The notes: a model not told the origin generated them from the sequence alone. A stretch of DNA of 64,000 nucleotides from JADHUC01 sp964623055 (GCA_964623055.1 CAZURK010000024.1:1-64000), one strand, 5' to 3'. Counted from the first letter of the stretch, positions 24,989 to 34,806 are shown. Numbers and translations are program-made.

Positions 24989-25162
24989 TGTTCCAGCTCC
25001 ATATCAACACGACGGATAGGACTTGCTTGCCACAGACTAGCATACCCCTTCGCTGTCCGCTATCATCAGTTCCCTTGAACCAGCGGATATCGTACCGTCT
25101 GCGACGTCGAGACTTCGACTGGAGACCGCCCGGCGGGTACAGATTTGTCTTGAGTGACAGCT

Positions 25163-26119
25163 ATGGAAAAGACCACTGATTGCGTTTTGTGTGGATCGTG
25201 TGTCGTCGACATCCTTGTGCGTCCGGTATCGTTGGACGTGGCTATCGGCGGCGGTCGGCTTGTCCAAGTCGATCCGATTGAAGTGACGACGGGCGGGATC
25301 GTCTCGAACGCAGGCGTCGCCATGGCACGCTTGGGGATGAACGTGGCTGCGTTCAGTTATGTTGGCAACGACGAATGGGCGTCCGTCATAAGACGCAAGT
25401 ACGAAGCCGAAGGTATCGACGCCACCTACCTGTTGGCTCATCCGACCGAGGCCACCAGCACAACGGCCGTTCTAATTGACCCGTCAGGCGAACGGAGTTT
25501 CGCGCATTGCGTTGGCGCGCCGCGGACGATGGATGGAAAGATGTATCGCGACAATCTGGATGTCTTCCGCCGCAGCCGTATGACGGTGATCGGCTACTAC
25601 TCGTTGATGCCTAATCTGGAGAAGGATCTTGCAGACGTGCTAGCGGAGATTCGCGGTTTGGGTTGCCTGACCGCGCTGGATGCTGCGGGTGAGGGTGGGA
25701 CGATGGATCCGCTGTCCCAGATTCTCCCACACTTGGACATCTATATTCCCAGCCACGCCGAGGCAACGCATCAGACCGGCGAAAGCGATCCCAGGAAGAT
25801 CATCGACACCTACCGCAAGTGCGGCGCTCCGGGGCTGCTGGGCGTGAAGCTTGGTTCGGAAGGCGCGTTGTTGAGCCCGAAGGCCGGCGAATACGTACCG
25901 ATCGAGTGCGCACCTCTGCCCGGGCCGATCGTCGATACCAATGGAGCTGGAGACAGCTTCTACGCCGGCGTCTTGACAGGATTGCTAAAGGGAATGGATG
26001 CTGCCGAGGCGGGCCGACTGGGCGCGGCAGCCGGAGCGTGTTGTGTCACGGGTATGGGCGCGAGCGCCGGCTTGCGGAACTTCGAAGAAACCGCGAAACT
26101 CGCGAATCTGGACGCGTGA
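25163..26119 (+). CDS. PfkB-family carbohydrate kinase
   Basis: 318 residues from ATG 25163; a GTG at 25154 is an alternative. Ribokinase-fold signatures are present: the N-terminal GSCVVDILVRP, GGIVSNAGVAMARLGM, and the C-terminal catalytic motif DTNGAGDSFYAGVL (Asp264 as base, anion hole GAGD). Family members phosphorylate sugars such as ribose, fructose, 2-keto-3-deoxygluconate or tagatose-6-phosphate. The gene is followed 72 bp later by a xylose isomerase gene on the same strand, which suggests a ketose (for example xylulose) or a related sugar as substrate. Pairing with the isomerase is inference. Confidence 0.9.
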   Translation: MEKTTDCVLCGSCVVDILVRPVSLDVAIGGGRLVQVDPIEVTTGGIVSNAGVAMARLGMNVAAFSYVGNDEWASVIRRKYEAEGIDATYLLAHPTEATSTTAVLIDPSGERSFAHCVGAPRTMDGKMYRDNLDVFRRSRMTVIGYYSLMPNLEKDLADVLAEIRGLGCLTALDAAGEGGTMDPLSQILPHLDIYIPSHAEATHQTGESDPRKIIDTYRKCGAPGLLGVKLGSEGALLSPKAGEYVPIECAPLPGPIVDTNGAGDSFYAGVLTGLLKGMDAAEAGRLGAAAGACCVTGMGASAGLRNFEETAKLANLDA

Positions 26120-26191
26120 GGCCTCGAGAATCAAAGTGAAAGAAGACCAATTTCCGAATACTGACTACTCGTTTGCGTAGGGAGACAAATC

Positions 26192-27226
26192 ATGGCCGCT
26201 GATTATCGTTTTTCGTTTGGACCGTGGAACATTCACGAAGGCGCCGACCCGTTTGGACCGACTGTGCGTCCAACCATTCAGTTCGCCGAAAAGCTGCCCT
26301 TATACAAAAAACTGGGGTTCGACGCCGTTCAGTTTCACGACGACGATGCCGTGCCGAACATTGACGACAAGTCGGCGGCTGAGGTCGCGCAGGAGGCGGC
26401 CGAGGTACGAAAGATGCTCGACGGCGAAGGGCTGGTTGCGGAATTCGTGGCGCCTCGATTGTGGGAAAGTCCCGCTGGCATCGACGGCGGCTTCACGGCG
26501 AACGACGCGGAATCGCGAGCGTGGGCCATTGGTCGTCTGAAACAGACCGCCGACATCTGCGACATCCTGGGCACCCGGCTGATCGTGTTGTGGCTGGCTC
26601 GCGAAGGCACTTATGTTCGTGAATCGAAAAACGCCATCGAAGCACATCACCAGCTAGTTGATGCGATCAATCAAGTGCTGGAGCACAACACGAGCATCGA
26701 AATCGCCATCGAGCCCAAACCGAACGAGCCGGCCGATCAGGCATACATACCGACTATTGGTCATGCCCTCGCACTGGCACACCGGACGGTCGACCCGTCG
26801 CGAGTCGGCGGGCTGATCGAAACGGCGCATGCCCTATTGGCAGGATTGGATCCGTCGGACGAGATGGCGTTTGCCCTGGCAGCAGATAAACTCTGGAGCG
26901 TCCATCTGAACGATCAGAACGGACTGAAGTTCGATCAGGACAAATCGTTCGGCTCGGCCAACCTGCGCGGCGCCTACAATCAGGTCCGCGTGCTGGAACT
27001 GGCCGGCTACGCCGAAACGGGCCGATTCGTGGGCTTGGATGTGAAGGCCATGCGCACGCAAAAAGCGGATGCCGCAAACAAGCACTTGACGAACAGCCGC
27101 GAGGTGTTCTTGAAACTAGTCGAGAAGGTCCGCGCATTCCCGAGGGAAGTGGAACAGCAATGCGTCGCCGACCGCGACTACGAAGGGCTTGAACTGGCCG
27201 TCCTGTCTCACCTGATGGGCGGATAG
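26192..27226 (+). CDS. xylA: Xylose isomerase
   Basis: 344 residues, shorter than the usual about 390 of the class I (Streptomyces-type) enzyme. Shared landmarks: FGPWNIHEGADPFG at the N-terminus, the catalytic His49 in QFHDDDAVP, metal ligand Glu174 in AIEPKPNEP, Glu210/His213 in GLIETAHALLAGL, and Asp241 in SVHLNDQNGLKFDQD followed by FGSANLRGAY. It interconverts aldose and ketose (D-xylose and D-xylulose) with Mg2+/Mn2+ in the cytoplasm. A ribosome-binding site GGGAGA lies 9-14 nt before the ATG. Substrate could be another aldose in this organism, but the active-site string is that of XylA. Confidence 0.9.
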   Translation: MAADYRFSFGPWNIHEGADPFGPTVRPTIQFAEKLPLYKKLGFDAVQFHDDDAVPNIDDKSAAEVAQEAAEVRKMLDGEGLVAEFVAPRLWESPAGIDGGFTANDAESRAWAIGRLKQTADICDILGTRLIVLWLAREGTYVRESKNAIEAHHQLVDAINQVLEHNTSIEIAIEPKPNEPADQAYIPTIGHALALAHRTVDPSRVGGLIETAHALLAGLDPSDEMAFALAADKLWSVHLNDQNGLKFDQDKSFGSANLRGAYNQVRVLELAGYAETGRFVGLDVKAMRTQKADAANKHLTNSREVFLKLVEKVRAFPREVEQQCVADRDYEGLELAVLSHLMGG

Positions 27227-27274
27227 TCAGCCAAAGTCGGGCCTATACCGCTCCCGGTCAAGCTTGCCACATCG

Positions 27275-27340
27275 CACACGAGCCCGAAGCGCAAGCGAGG
27301 CAGTAAGTTACGTCCCTCGCTTGCGCTTCGGGCTTGTGTG
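27275..27340. repeat. Inverted repeat, type E
   Basis: 26-bp arms at 27275-27300 and 27315-27340 with one mismatch, loop 14 nt. The left arm begins CACACGAGCCCGAAGCGCAA. It lies 48 bp after the xylA stop, between convergent genes, and may serve as a bidirectional terminator. Confidence 0.9.
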
Positions 27341-27490
27341 ATTTCGGGCCGGTAGCGGTACGGACATAGAGGCGCTGTTAGCGGTGCTGCCGTCGCGAAG
27401 GAGGCCCTGATCGGCTTCTTGGATCGCGCCCTTACTCCGAGGTTGAATACCGAAGTTCACAGACATTTGCTGGGCCACCTTGTTGTCCCT

Positions 27491-28420
27491 TCAAGCCACT
27501 ACCATTCGCCAGAGCCACGCGAGAAGGATCAATGTGCCGAACAAGCCGACCGCAAGATGGCTTCGACGGTAACCACGGGTGAGGCGGTCGAGTCGATAGG
27601 CGGCCCAGATGGCTGCGGCCAGCACCAGAGATGCCAAGAGTGTTGCCAAGGCCAGCTTTGCTCGATCCTTCCATAGGTTCCAGGCGAGTGCTGACTTCCA
27701 TTCGACCAGCAATGGTTGGGGAACCCCGATCAACAGATGACGACGGTATTGCGTCCCGTAGGGCCGCACTTTCTCCTCGACGTGTTCGTCGCTACGAACT
27801 CGCGTATCCGCCAACAGGCACGGGATCGGCGGCACCGAAGGCTTGCAGTCGGCGTGGCCGTCAGGGGCGATTTCTCGCTGAAGCTCGCGCGTCAACTGCT
27901 GTTGGGCCGCGACGGATGCCTGGTCGGCATCAAAACTCCAGTCGCTGCACACTCGAAACCATGCGTAGGCGGGGTCGCGGCCGTCGATGTGGCCGTCGAT
28001 CCAGTCTTTGCCGAGATGAAATGCGGTGTACCTTTTCTCGCTGCAGAAGATCTCGATTTGGTGACGAGTTCCCAGCGTTCTCGTGGCGACCTGGATGACC
28101 ACCCACGTACCGGGGCTCTGATCCGACGCGTCTCCCAACGTGGCTTGGCGACCCGTGTCCTCCAGCGCCAACGCCAACGATTCTGCCGCTGTTCGCGTTT
28201 CGCGATCTTCTGCCGCGAGCACCTTGATGCAAATCCCCGTTTCTCGGGCAATGTCGGCGGTCAGTTCCCGGACGAGTTGCCTTGCTGCACCTGACTGGCT
28301 CTTGTGCACGGAATCCCGCGTGGAGCCTAACCAAATCTCCGCCGCCCGCACCGGACGGGCGGCCAAGGAAAACACGCACGCGGCGATTGCGACGCGGAGA
28401 AGAGCGGAGCGTTGGGTCAT
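27491..28420 (-). CDS. Exported/membrane protein of unknown function
   Basis: 309 residues. Signal peptide-like MTQRSALLRVAIAACVFSLA then RPVRAAEIW. The 220-residue external part has no domain I recognise; it starts WLGSTRDSVHKSQSG and includes ARETGICIKVLAAEDRETR and WVVIQVATRTLG. Two transmembrane helices end the protein (LALATLLASLVLAAAIWAAY and LAVGLFGTLILLAWLW). It begins 18 bp after the coiled-coil membrane protein and so is the second gene of that pair. Its position next to the GTPase operon suggests a shared membrane process. The function is unknown. Confidence 0.72.
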   Translation of the reverse strand: MTQRSALLRVAIAACVFSLAARPVRAAEIWLGSTRDSVHKSQSGAARQLVRELTADIARETGICIKVLAAEDRETRTAAESLALALEDTGRQATLGDASDQSPGTWVVIQVATRTLGTRHQIEIFCSEKRYTAFHLGKDWIDGHIDGRDPAYAWFRVCSDWSFDADQASVAAQQQLTRELQREIAPDGHADCKPSVPPIPCLLADTRVRSDEHVEEKVRPYGTQYRRHLLIGVPQPLLVEWKSALAWNLWKDRAKLALATLLASLVLAAAIWAAYRLDRLTRGYRRSHLAVGLFGTLILLAWLWRMVVA

Positions 28421-28438
28421 CTTGCTCTCTCCCGGCGG

Positions 28439-29206
28439 TTAGCGTTTCGCGAAGTAGTCGTCGAACTTCTCCGTTGCGGACCGGCCGTCTGCGTCGACGG
28501 GGATTTCGCCTACCACCGTTTGCTCGCTCTCGACCAGCTTGTGCAGGATACGGATCCGTTTTTCGAGGTCGGTTGCCAAGTCTTTTGTCTCTTTGAGCTT
28601 CGAGTGATCGAAGTGGAAATCGCCCGCCTGTTGGGCCAGTTCGACTGTCTTCAATTCTGCCTGGAGGGCCTCGGCCTTTTCCTCCAGCAGGTCGCGTTGC
28701 TGCCGGTAGTGACGGATCTTGGCCGTGGCCGCCTGGAGCGTCTGGCCCCGCGTTTCCAGGATGCGGCGTTTCGCTTCAAGCTGAAACTGAGTGTCGTCGT
28801 ATTTCGTCAAACGTCGTCCAAGGTCCTCTTCGACCTCCTGGCGGGAGAAGGTTTGCCCGCCGAAATCGTACGAGGACTGGTCCTTCTGTAAGGCGTCACG
28901 CAGCTTCTGCATCTGCTGCTTGGCTTCTTCCTGGTCTGTCTGGACGCAGGCGATTTCCCGTTCGAGGTACTCGACTTCCACGTCGAGCTGGGCCGCGACT
29001 TTCTGATTCGCCTGGAGTTCCGGAATCAGATCGTCGGTCATCTTCCGGAGCCGCTTCAGTTCGAACGCAATTGGCACGGCATCCTTGATCGTTCGCCGCA
29101 ATTCACCTTCGGCCGTCCGCACGTAGGTCCAAATGGTTCCTACCCCGATCCAGAAGGCCACTACGATGGTGACCGCCAACCAGAAACCTGTGCGTTTGAA
29201 CAACAT
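28439..29206 (-). CDS. Membrane-anchored coiled-coil protein
   Basis: 255 residues. One N-terminal transmembrane helix (about residues 9-27, WLAVTIVVAFWIGVGTIWTY) is followed by roughly 190 residues of predicted coiled coil: VEYLEREIACVQTDQEEAK, LEEKAEALQAELKTVELAQQ, LATDLEKRIRILHKLVESEQ. No catalytic motif. The ribosome-binding site GGGAGGTGA is strong, 5 nt before the ATG. It is transcribed away from the GTPase operon across a 354-bp divergent promoter region, and the membrane protein downstream is probably co-transcribed. A structural membrane scaffold is the likely role, by inference from architecture only. Confidence 0.8.
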   Translation of the reverse strand: MLFKRTGFWLAVTIVVAFWIGVGTIWTYVRTAEGELRRTIKDAVPIAFELKRLRKMTDDLIPELQANQKVAAQLDVEVEYLEREIACVQTDQEEAKQQMQKLRDALQKDQSSYDFGGQTFSRQEVEEDLGRRLTKYDDTQFQLEAKRRILETRGQTLQAATAKIRHYRQQRDLLEEKAEALQAELKTVELAQQAGDFHFDHSKLKETKDLATDLEKRIRILHKLVESEQTVVGEIPVDADGRSATEKFDDYFAKR

Positions 29207-29560
29207 AACTCACCTCCCTTTCCAGAAAGTCTTTGGTTCGTTTGCATGCACCCGGCCTGCCCGTCGGGCGTCTGCAAAGATGGCGAACGAAAAGTGGGAT
29301 TCTGGCAAGTTTGAGGACAAGAATTCGCAGAAAAATCCGGCTATCCGGGCATCGGAGTAGCGCGTCGGCCTCGTCCTTCGTCGTCAGCCGGAGCCGATGT
29401 ACAGAGCCCTTCGAAGGCGATACGATGGACCTCGGCGAGGAAATTTCAGAATAATTTGCGGAAAAGCATCCAGATCGGCCGGCAAGCTTCGCCTTGACTC
29501 ACAGACAATAGCCGCGCCGTGCCCGCGAAATGAAGAACGTGTGGTAAAGGAGAGAGTGTT
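29207..29560. promoter_or_regulatory. Divergent promoter region between membrane pair and GTPase operon
   Basis: The 354 bp lie between the two divergent units of the 27-39 kb block and must hold both promoters. The right-hand end provides a strong ribosome-binding site, AAAGGAGAG at 29547, 7 nt before the GTG start at 29561. I could not assign -35/-10 boxes with confidence and see no other gene. Confidence 0.5.
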
Positions 29561-30619
29561 GTGTTATGCCCGTACAATCTGTGCCGCATGCATAAGAAAT
29601 TCGACGAATCGAAAACGGAGAAGGGCTACCCAATCTACCAGTGTAAGAACTGCGGCGCTGAGATCCCCCCGCTGTATGTCGACGGCTACTGGAAGTATCC
29701 CCCAGTGATCATCAGTCTGGTTGGGTTTACTCGCCACGGCAAGACCGTCTACATCGCCTCGCTCTTTCGCGCCTTGCAGGAACTGTCCAAGTTCTGGCGT
29801 GGATTCCATTACAAGCTCCTCGACGAACACGGTTTGGATACGGTGAGAAGGATCCAGATGGGCATGGATGCCGGTGAGCTTCCACCGCCCAGCCAGAAGC
29901 TGTTCCCCAAGCCGCTTCTGGTTCGCTTGGTGAAGATGCCGATTCTTCGTCCCGTCACTCTCGTGATTTACGATCAAAGCGGCGAGGTCTTCGACAATAT
30001 CGCCGATATTCGCGAGTACGCTGACTACATCAAAGAGTCACCTGTGATGTTGTTCGTCCATAGCATCTCGCCCGTGGATGACGTTGCGAATTCCCTCGGC
30101 GTGCTGCTCGGCCGGTACGCGCTGGGGATGGCGGCCTTGGGGGCACCAAAGCGAAAGCAGCACTTGGTTGTCGCCCTGACAAAGGCGGACGAGGTGACCT
30201 TTCCGTTGGCTCATCTACCCCTGCAGCAACAACTGGCGAGAGGTTCTCTTGCAGACGCTTTCGTTGACAATAGTCGTTGGAAGTATCGCGCCCGAGCGAG
30301 ACAGTACATGAAAACGGTACGCGGCCGGTCCAAGCAGCTTGAGGAGTTTGTTGCCGGCCAACAAGGCGGCGCAGCATTTTTGGCGTTTTGCCGGAACCAG
30401 TTCCGAAGCAACTCGCACGCCGTGTCGTCGGCTCTGGGAGAACGGCCCGAGGACGGGAAGCTTCGCGCGTGGAGACCCAAGCAGGTTCTCGACGCGATGT
30501 TGCTCGTGATCGACAAATCGATTCCGTGGTGGCGGCGCCGGTACTGGCGGTGGTGGTTAACGATTTTCGCTCTCCTGGCAGCGATCATCGGGGCTGCGGT
30601 GTTTTGTTCGTACTGGTAG
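29561..30619 (+). CDS. Zinc-ribbon GTPase with C-terminal membrane helix (double-GTPase-like)
   Basis: 352 residues. The GTG start at 29561 is chosen for the strong ribosome-binding site (AAAGGAG) 7 nt upstream. The N-terminus is a zinc ribbon: CPYNLCRMH and, after 16 residues, CKNC. Next comes a TRAFAC-type GTPase: Walker A GFTRHGKT (55-62), a G3-like VIYDQSGE (Asp138), and G4 TKAD (207-210). The G3 has DQSGE where classical GTPases have DxxG, a form seen in double-GTPases of predicted conflict systems. The end is a Trp/Arg-rich stretch and a transmembrane helix (LTIFALLAAIIGAAVF). It is the first gene of a four-gene operon with HEAT, GAP1-like and kinase genes. Likely a switch that recruits or releases membrane partners upon GTP hydrolysis. 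Confidence 0.85.
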   Translation: MLCPYNLCRMHKKFDESKTEKGYPIYQCKNCGAEIPPLYVDGYWKYPPVIISLVGFTRHGKTVYIASLFRALQELSKFWRGFHYKLLDEHGLDTVRRIQMGMDAGELPPPSQKLFPKPLLVRLVKMPILRPVTLVIYDQSGEVFDNIADIREYADYIKESPVMLFVHSISPVDDVANSLGVLLGRYALGMAALGAPKRKQHLVVALTKADEVTFPLAHLPLQQQLARGSLADAFVDNSRWKYRARARQYMKTVRGRSKQLEEFVAGQQGGAAFLAFCRNQFRSNSHAVSSALGERPEDGKLRAWRPKQVLDAMLLVIDKSIPWWRRRYWRWWLTIFALLAAIIGAAVFCSYW

Positions 30620-30673
30620 GGGCTCGGGGGCGGAACGGCACCCTAATCATCAAGTTGGGCGGTGGGCACCGAG

Positions 30674-32530
30674 ATGGCAACCCTGTTCTGGTGGTTTCTT
30701 GGCAAGTGTGGCTTGCGAGTTGGCGTGGATCGCCTGGTCCAGTCGTTGACTCATGCGTCGCCTTACAGGCGCAAGGCGGCAAGCAAAGCTTTGCGCGGGT
30801 TCAGAGAGGCGCGAGCCGTTTCTCCTCTGCTCCGTCTCTTGGGCGACTCGGACGACGGAGTTTTCTGCACGGCATGCGGGACAATCGCTCTGTATGGGGC
30901 TCAAGAGGCCGTCGATCCGTTGTATCCCCTCCTGAACTCGGACAACAAGCGGCGATTGACCGCCGCCAGCAGTGCCCTGGAGCAGTTGGGCGAGGGACAC
31001 GTCAGCGGACCGTATCTGCGATATATGTCCGGGGACGCCGCGGCCGCGGAAGAAGTCAAGAACCTTGTCGATCAAGGCAACCAACGTCTCGTAGCCTTGC
31101 TGATGGATCGGCTGGCTGCGGCGGAACGGAGGGATCGAAAACTTGCGGCCGAGTTGCTGGTCACGATCGCAAATGATGCCGTTGTGGTGCGAATGATCCA
31201 GCGTCTCGATGCCGAAAACGCGCAACTCAGGTGCGAACTCTGCCTCGTGTTGGGAAAGGTATGCAACCCTCTCGCCCGGAGACCTCTAAATGACCGGCTG
31301 AACGACCCTGATCCCAAAGTGGTCTGCGCGGCCATCGAAGCGCTGCGCCAGATTGCCGATCCCGACGATTTCGAGCCCATCGCCAAATTGCTGGATGACG
31401 AGAATCGGGATTCCACGATTCGTTTGGCCTCTTTGGCCGCAATCATTGCACTTGATCGCCCCAAAGCGCGGGACAGGATCATGTTGCGGCTTGGTGACCG
31501 GGACACCGATGTACGCTGCGCGGTGATCGAAGCGGTCCCAGACGTTTGCGACCAGAAGGACGATCGAGCGGTCGACGAACTGATTGAGCTTTTGACCATC
31601 GAAGAACCGGTCCAGGTCCGCGAGGCGGCCTGTCGGGCGGCTGGGAAACTAGGCAACGCGCGGGCAGTCGTGCCGCTGATGGACCTGCTCAAGCGATCGG
31701 CGATTGTCACGTTCGAGCAAGCCGTAGGAGCGTTTCAGCCCGTACGGCCTACCGGCGCGGTCAAACGAATGCTACATCACGTCGGAGAGGCCATGCGGAA
31801 GCCTTGGGATTTTCCTCTCCGCGTGCCGGATCAGGGGGCAATCCAGGAAGCGATGGACGAATTGGGGAAAGGGGCCCTGATGCGGGCTTTGCAGCGGGTC
31901 GTCTTCGATGGCGATCGCACGCATCTCAAGCTGTTCCGCGAAATGATCCGGTCCGGCGATCTGACAGCCGTTGATGTTCTTGTGGACTGGTGGCCCGCGT
32001 TCGACAACGGCCGAAAGGACCCGACCAGCTTTCCTTTGGGACGGATTAGGGAAGCGCTGGCCGCGATTGAAAGCTCGCTGGGCGGCATGCTGCGGCAGTT
32101 GTTTTGCCGAGAACACCTCACGCGGTTCGAGTGGCAGGAACTGCGGAGCGACGGAGGGTACACGGCCCGTTACCCTGTGTGTCGAACGTGCAAGAAGACG
32201 GCCCCCGCCCTGACAGGGATCCGGCGTGCAATCTGTATCGTCGACGGCGCGACGGAACCATCCGACACGCCGGAACTGGTCCGCAGTGGACACGATGCTG
32301 TTGCACGATGGGCAGAGGAGGACGGGCTGTGGGACTTCGACGGCGTGGAAATTCGGGGAGGCGACCAATGGCGAATCGACCGTTTCCGCATTCAGGTGGA
32401 GAGCGACCGCGATCCAGCCCGCAAGGGATGCCACCGAAAAATGGCGTGCATCATTTCGCCCGACGTCGATGTCCCCGAATACTTGCTGAGTAACCTCCGA
32501 GACATATTCGGAAAGGTGATACGGAAATGA
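30674..32530 (+). CDS. HEAT-repeat protein with C-terminal zinc ribbon
   Basis: About 618 residues; ATG 30674 is used, and an in-frame GTG at 30662 is an alternative. Residues 20-380 consist of HEAT/PBS-lyase-type helical repeats (for example RRKAASKALRGFREARAVSP, KVVCAAIEALRQIADPDDFE, EPVQVREAACRAAGKLGNAR). Such repeats bind proteins. Near residue 478 a zinc-ribbon-like CREH...CRTC occurs, in a context resembling the N-terminus of the GTPase upstream. The remaining 120 residues (VEIRGGDQWRIDRFRIQ) have no recognised fold. The stop overlaps the next start by 4 bp (ATGA), so coupled translation with the GAP1-like gene is likely. Predicted role: adaptor in the GTPase complex. Confidence 0.82.
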   Translation: MATLFWWFLGKCGLRVGVDRLVQSLTHASPYRRKAASKALRGFREARAVSPLLRLLGDSDDGVFCTACGTIALYGAQEAVDPLYPLLNSDNKRRLTAASSALEQLGEGHVSGPYLRYMSGDAAAAEEVKNLVDQGNQRLVALLMDRLAAAERRDRKLAAELLVTIANDAVVVRMIQRLDAENAQLRCELCLVLGKVCNPLARRPLNDRLNDPDPKVVCAAIEALRQIADPDDFEPIAKLLDDENRDSTIRLASLAAIIALDRPKARDRIMLRLGDRDTDVRCAVIEAVPDVCDQKDDRAVDELIELLTIEEPVQVREAACRAAGKLGNARAVVPLMDLLKRSAIVTFEQAVGAFQPVRPTGAVKRMLHHVGEAMRKPWDFPLRVPDQGAIQEAMDELGKGALMRALQRVVFDGDRTHLKLFREMIRSGDLTAVDVLVDWWPAFDNGRKDPTSFPLGRIREALAAIESSLGGMLRQLFCREHLTRFEWQELRSDGGYTARYPVCRTCKKTAPALTGIRRAICIVDGATEPSDTPELVRSGHDAVARWAEEDGLWDFDGVEIRGGDQWRIDRFRIQVESDRDPARKGCHRKMACIISPDVDVPEYLLSNLRDIFGKVIRK

Positions 32531-34806
32531 GAACTGTCAACCCCTGGCAAATTCTCTATGGGAACGTCGAGGAAGAAGACTCACCGACGCAGTCACGCGG
32601 CTTTCAAACGCTGCGGTTGTCGAAAACCTCGGGCATCGACGCCGCCGAGTTGGCGTCCTTGGAGGCGCGACTCGTGTACTCGTCCGACCCGTCAAATCCC
32701 GCCAAACGCGTATTCCACGTCGCTCCATCCGGCAAGGTGTTGTTAGCGCAGGCCAGAGGCGTGCCGGGAAGAGATCGGGAGGGCCGCACGGGCCGCTACT
32801 TGGCGCATGGCCTGGTCTTCGACGCCGGAGAACTCCCGGAAGCATCGTCGGATGTCTTCGCAGTATTCCGGCAGTTCCCCTTCGTCGAACAGGTGGGGGA
32901 AGCGCTGGACTTGGGTGATCGGACGACCGGTGACATCGAACGTGCCGAAATCGCCCTGGCGGATGCTGACATCGAGGCTCAGGTCGATCTCGTCCGCCAG
33001 TGGGGGAAGGAGTTCAAGAAACTGTCGCTTTTGGCCTTGGCTGCGCGCCGTTTGCGCGCGGAACGGCAGATGGTTCTTTTTGTGGGCGCGCCGCCCGAAG
33101 TGGAATCGGCCATCGAGGCTGCGTTCGCCGTGCTGCCTGACCAGGAACTCGCCGTGCGATGCACCTTCGACACGTACTTCGAGGGCTGCAATCCTGTAAG
33201 TACGTACTACTGGGGCGTAGGCATGGCTAAGGCGTCAGGCGGCGTACGATTCGTACAGGTCGATGCCCGCTCCCGTCGCGTTGTGAGCCAACTCCCCTTC
33301 GAGGCGGAGACCTCCTACGAGCGCTGGGTATCCCACGCCGTCGACTCGGGCCGGATTCGAGACTTGGTCAAAGGCCGCAAGATGGCGTACGCGGTCTGCG
33401 AGTGGTTGGATGGCCGGGAAGCAGGGCCAACACAGAAGGAACCGGCAACGCGATTGGGTCTCGCCGAGCGGAATCCCGATCTGATCGAGTCTGTCGTTGA
33501 GGCGAATCCGGCTCAACTCGGGGCTCGACTGCTTGCCCGCCTGGAGCACCAGTTGCCGCCGAGAGTTGCTCAGCGAGTATTCAAGGCGGCAGAATCGACC
33601 TACCTGAAAGGCAGCGCCGTGCAAAAACTTCGCCGTTTGCGAGGTTCCTTTCCACAAAACAAGCTATACGACACGCTGTACGAAACGTACCGGGTGAACG
33701 ACTTCCAAGAACCGCCGGCGGACGAGCTAAGACAACTTGAACTATGCGAAGATCTGCCTCGCGACTTGCGCCTGATTGTGGCTTGCTGGAAAGGTGAGCA
33801 AAGACGAATCAAGCAGGAACTCAGGGACTCAGGTCCGCGCGAGTACCAGCGTTTCCTGGAAATGGCATTGGTGAAGAGAATCGGTGACCCTGTGGCATTG
33901 CTGATCGAAGATCGCGAACGGGAGTACATGGATCTTTATCTCTCCGATGCCAAATTCCAGCGGGCCTCACCTCCTTGTCTTGTCGATCGGTTGCTGGAGC
34001 TTGAACGAGCTGATCTCGTGCCGGCGCTTGCGTCGAAGCTCGAAGACATGTCGTCGCCGGAACTGGCCGAAACGAGACTCGCCATCTTGCGCCGGGCAAG
34101 AGGCGTCGCGGATAACCGAGCCATCCTCGAACTCGTCTATCAGATCCTGTGCCTTGAGAGATTTCCCCAGCCAAGCAGGAGCGAACTAGCGTCCTACCGG
34201 ACGTTGGTTTCACGCGGACGGCATCAACTCTTGAGTTCGCTCGTCGCTTGCTGGCGTGGTCGCGACAAGGAAATCCAGCAGAAACTCGCGGCCCTTGAGC
34301 GTGACCCGTATCGACAGATCGTCCACGATGCCCTGTGCTACGAGATCGGGAATCCACGCTACCTGATCACCGAGGAAGGGGCGCCCGAGTATGTGAAGAT
34401 GTATCGTGACAAACCTGAGTTACGAAGGGTTGCGGTGGCTGACCTTGTCGATCGGCTACTAGACGTCCGCAGGGAAGACTGCCTGTCCCAGTTGACCTCG
34501 CTTCTGAATGGACTCCAATGGTCGGAATTGCGACAGATTCGTCGACGAGTGGACAGCGCGAAGGTGGAAGCTCCGCCCGCATTTCTCCGCAAGCTCGACC
34601 GACGGATATTGGACGTCGAGCCTTGGTTGGTGCGCCTGGTGAATTGGCTTTTCGACCTGATCACCCAGCTTTTGGAAGACGGCGTAAAAGCGGTCGGGAG
34701 TGTGGCAAGATTCTTGGTCATTGGCATCTCGATCATCTTGCTGGCTTTGCTGGCGCTCAAATTCTTACCCGATCTGCTCAGGGCCGTTCTTGATCTGTTT
34801 GGCTGA
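32527..34806 (+). CDS. GAP1-like GTPase-associated protein, membrane-anchored
   Basis: 759 residues. The N-terminal about 250 residues look like the GTPase-associated protein 1 N-terminal domain: QILYGNVEEEDSPTQSRGFQ, then REGRTGRYLAHGLVFDAGE (residues 84-102), matching the GR.G.Y.AH.LV core of that family. Residues about 280-680 are helix-rich with repeated patterns (RLIVACWKGEQRRIKQELRD; LLSSLVACWRGRDKEIQQKL), suggesting an internally duplicated helical module. The C-terminus has a hydrophobic anchor (FLVIGISIILLALLALKFLP). In known gene neighbourhoods, GAP1 occurs with a double-GTPase in predicted NTP-dependent conflict systems. The family assignment rests on motif recall, so a profile search is needed to settle it. 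Confidence 0.72.
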   Translation: MRTVNPWQILYGNVEEEDSPTQSRGFQTLRLSKTSGIDAAELASLEARLVYSSDPSNPAKRVFHVAPSGKVLLAQARGVPGRDREGRTGRYLAHGLVFDAGELPEASSDVFAVFRQFPFVEQVGEALDLGDRTTGDIERAEIALADADIEAQVDLVRQWGKEFKKLSLLALAARRLRAERQMVLFVGAPPEVESAIEAAFAVLPDQELAVRCTFDTYFEGCNPVSTYYWGVGMAKASGGVRFVQVDARSRRVVSQLPFEAETSYERWVSHAVDSGRIRDLVKGRKMAYAVCEWLDGREAGPTQKEPATRLGLAERNPDLIESVVEANPAQLGARLLARLEHQLPPRVAQRVFKAAESTYLKGSAVQKLRRLRGSFPQNKLYDTLYETYRVNDFQEPPADELRQLELCEDLPRDLRLIVACWKGEQRRIKQELRDSGPREYQRFLEMALVKRIGDPVALLIEDREREYMDLYLSDAKFQRASPPCLVDRLLELERADLVPALASKLEDMSSPELAETRLAILRRARGVADNRAILELVYQILCLERFPQPSRSELASYRTLVSRGRHQLLSSLVACWRGRDKEIQQKLAALERDPYRQIVHDALCYEIGNPRYLITEEGAPEYVKMYRDKPELRRVAVADLVDRLLDVRREDCLSQLTSLLNGLQWSELRQIRRRVDSAKVEAPPAFLRKLDRRILDVEPWLVRLVNWLFDLITQLLEDGVKAVGSVARFLVIGISIILLALLALKFLPDLLRAVLDLFG

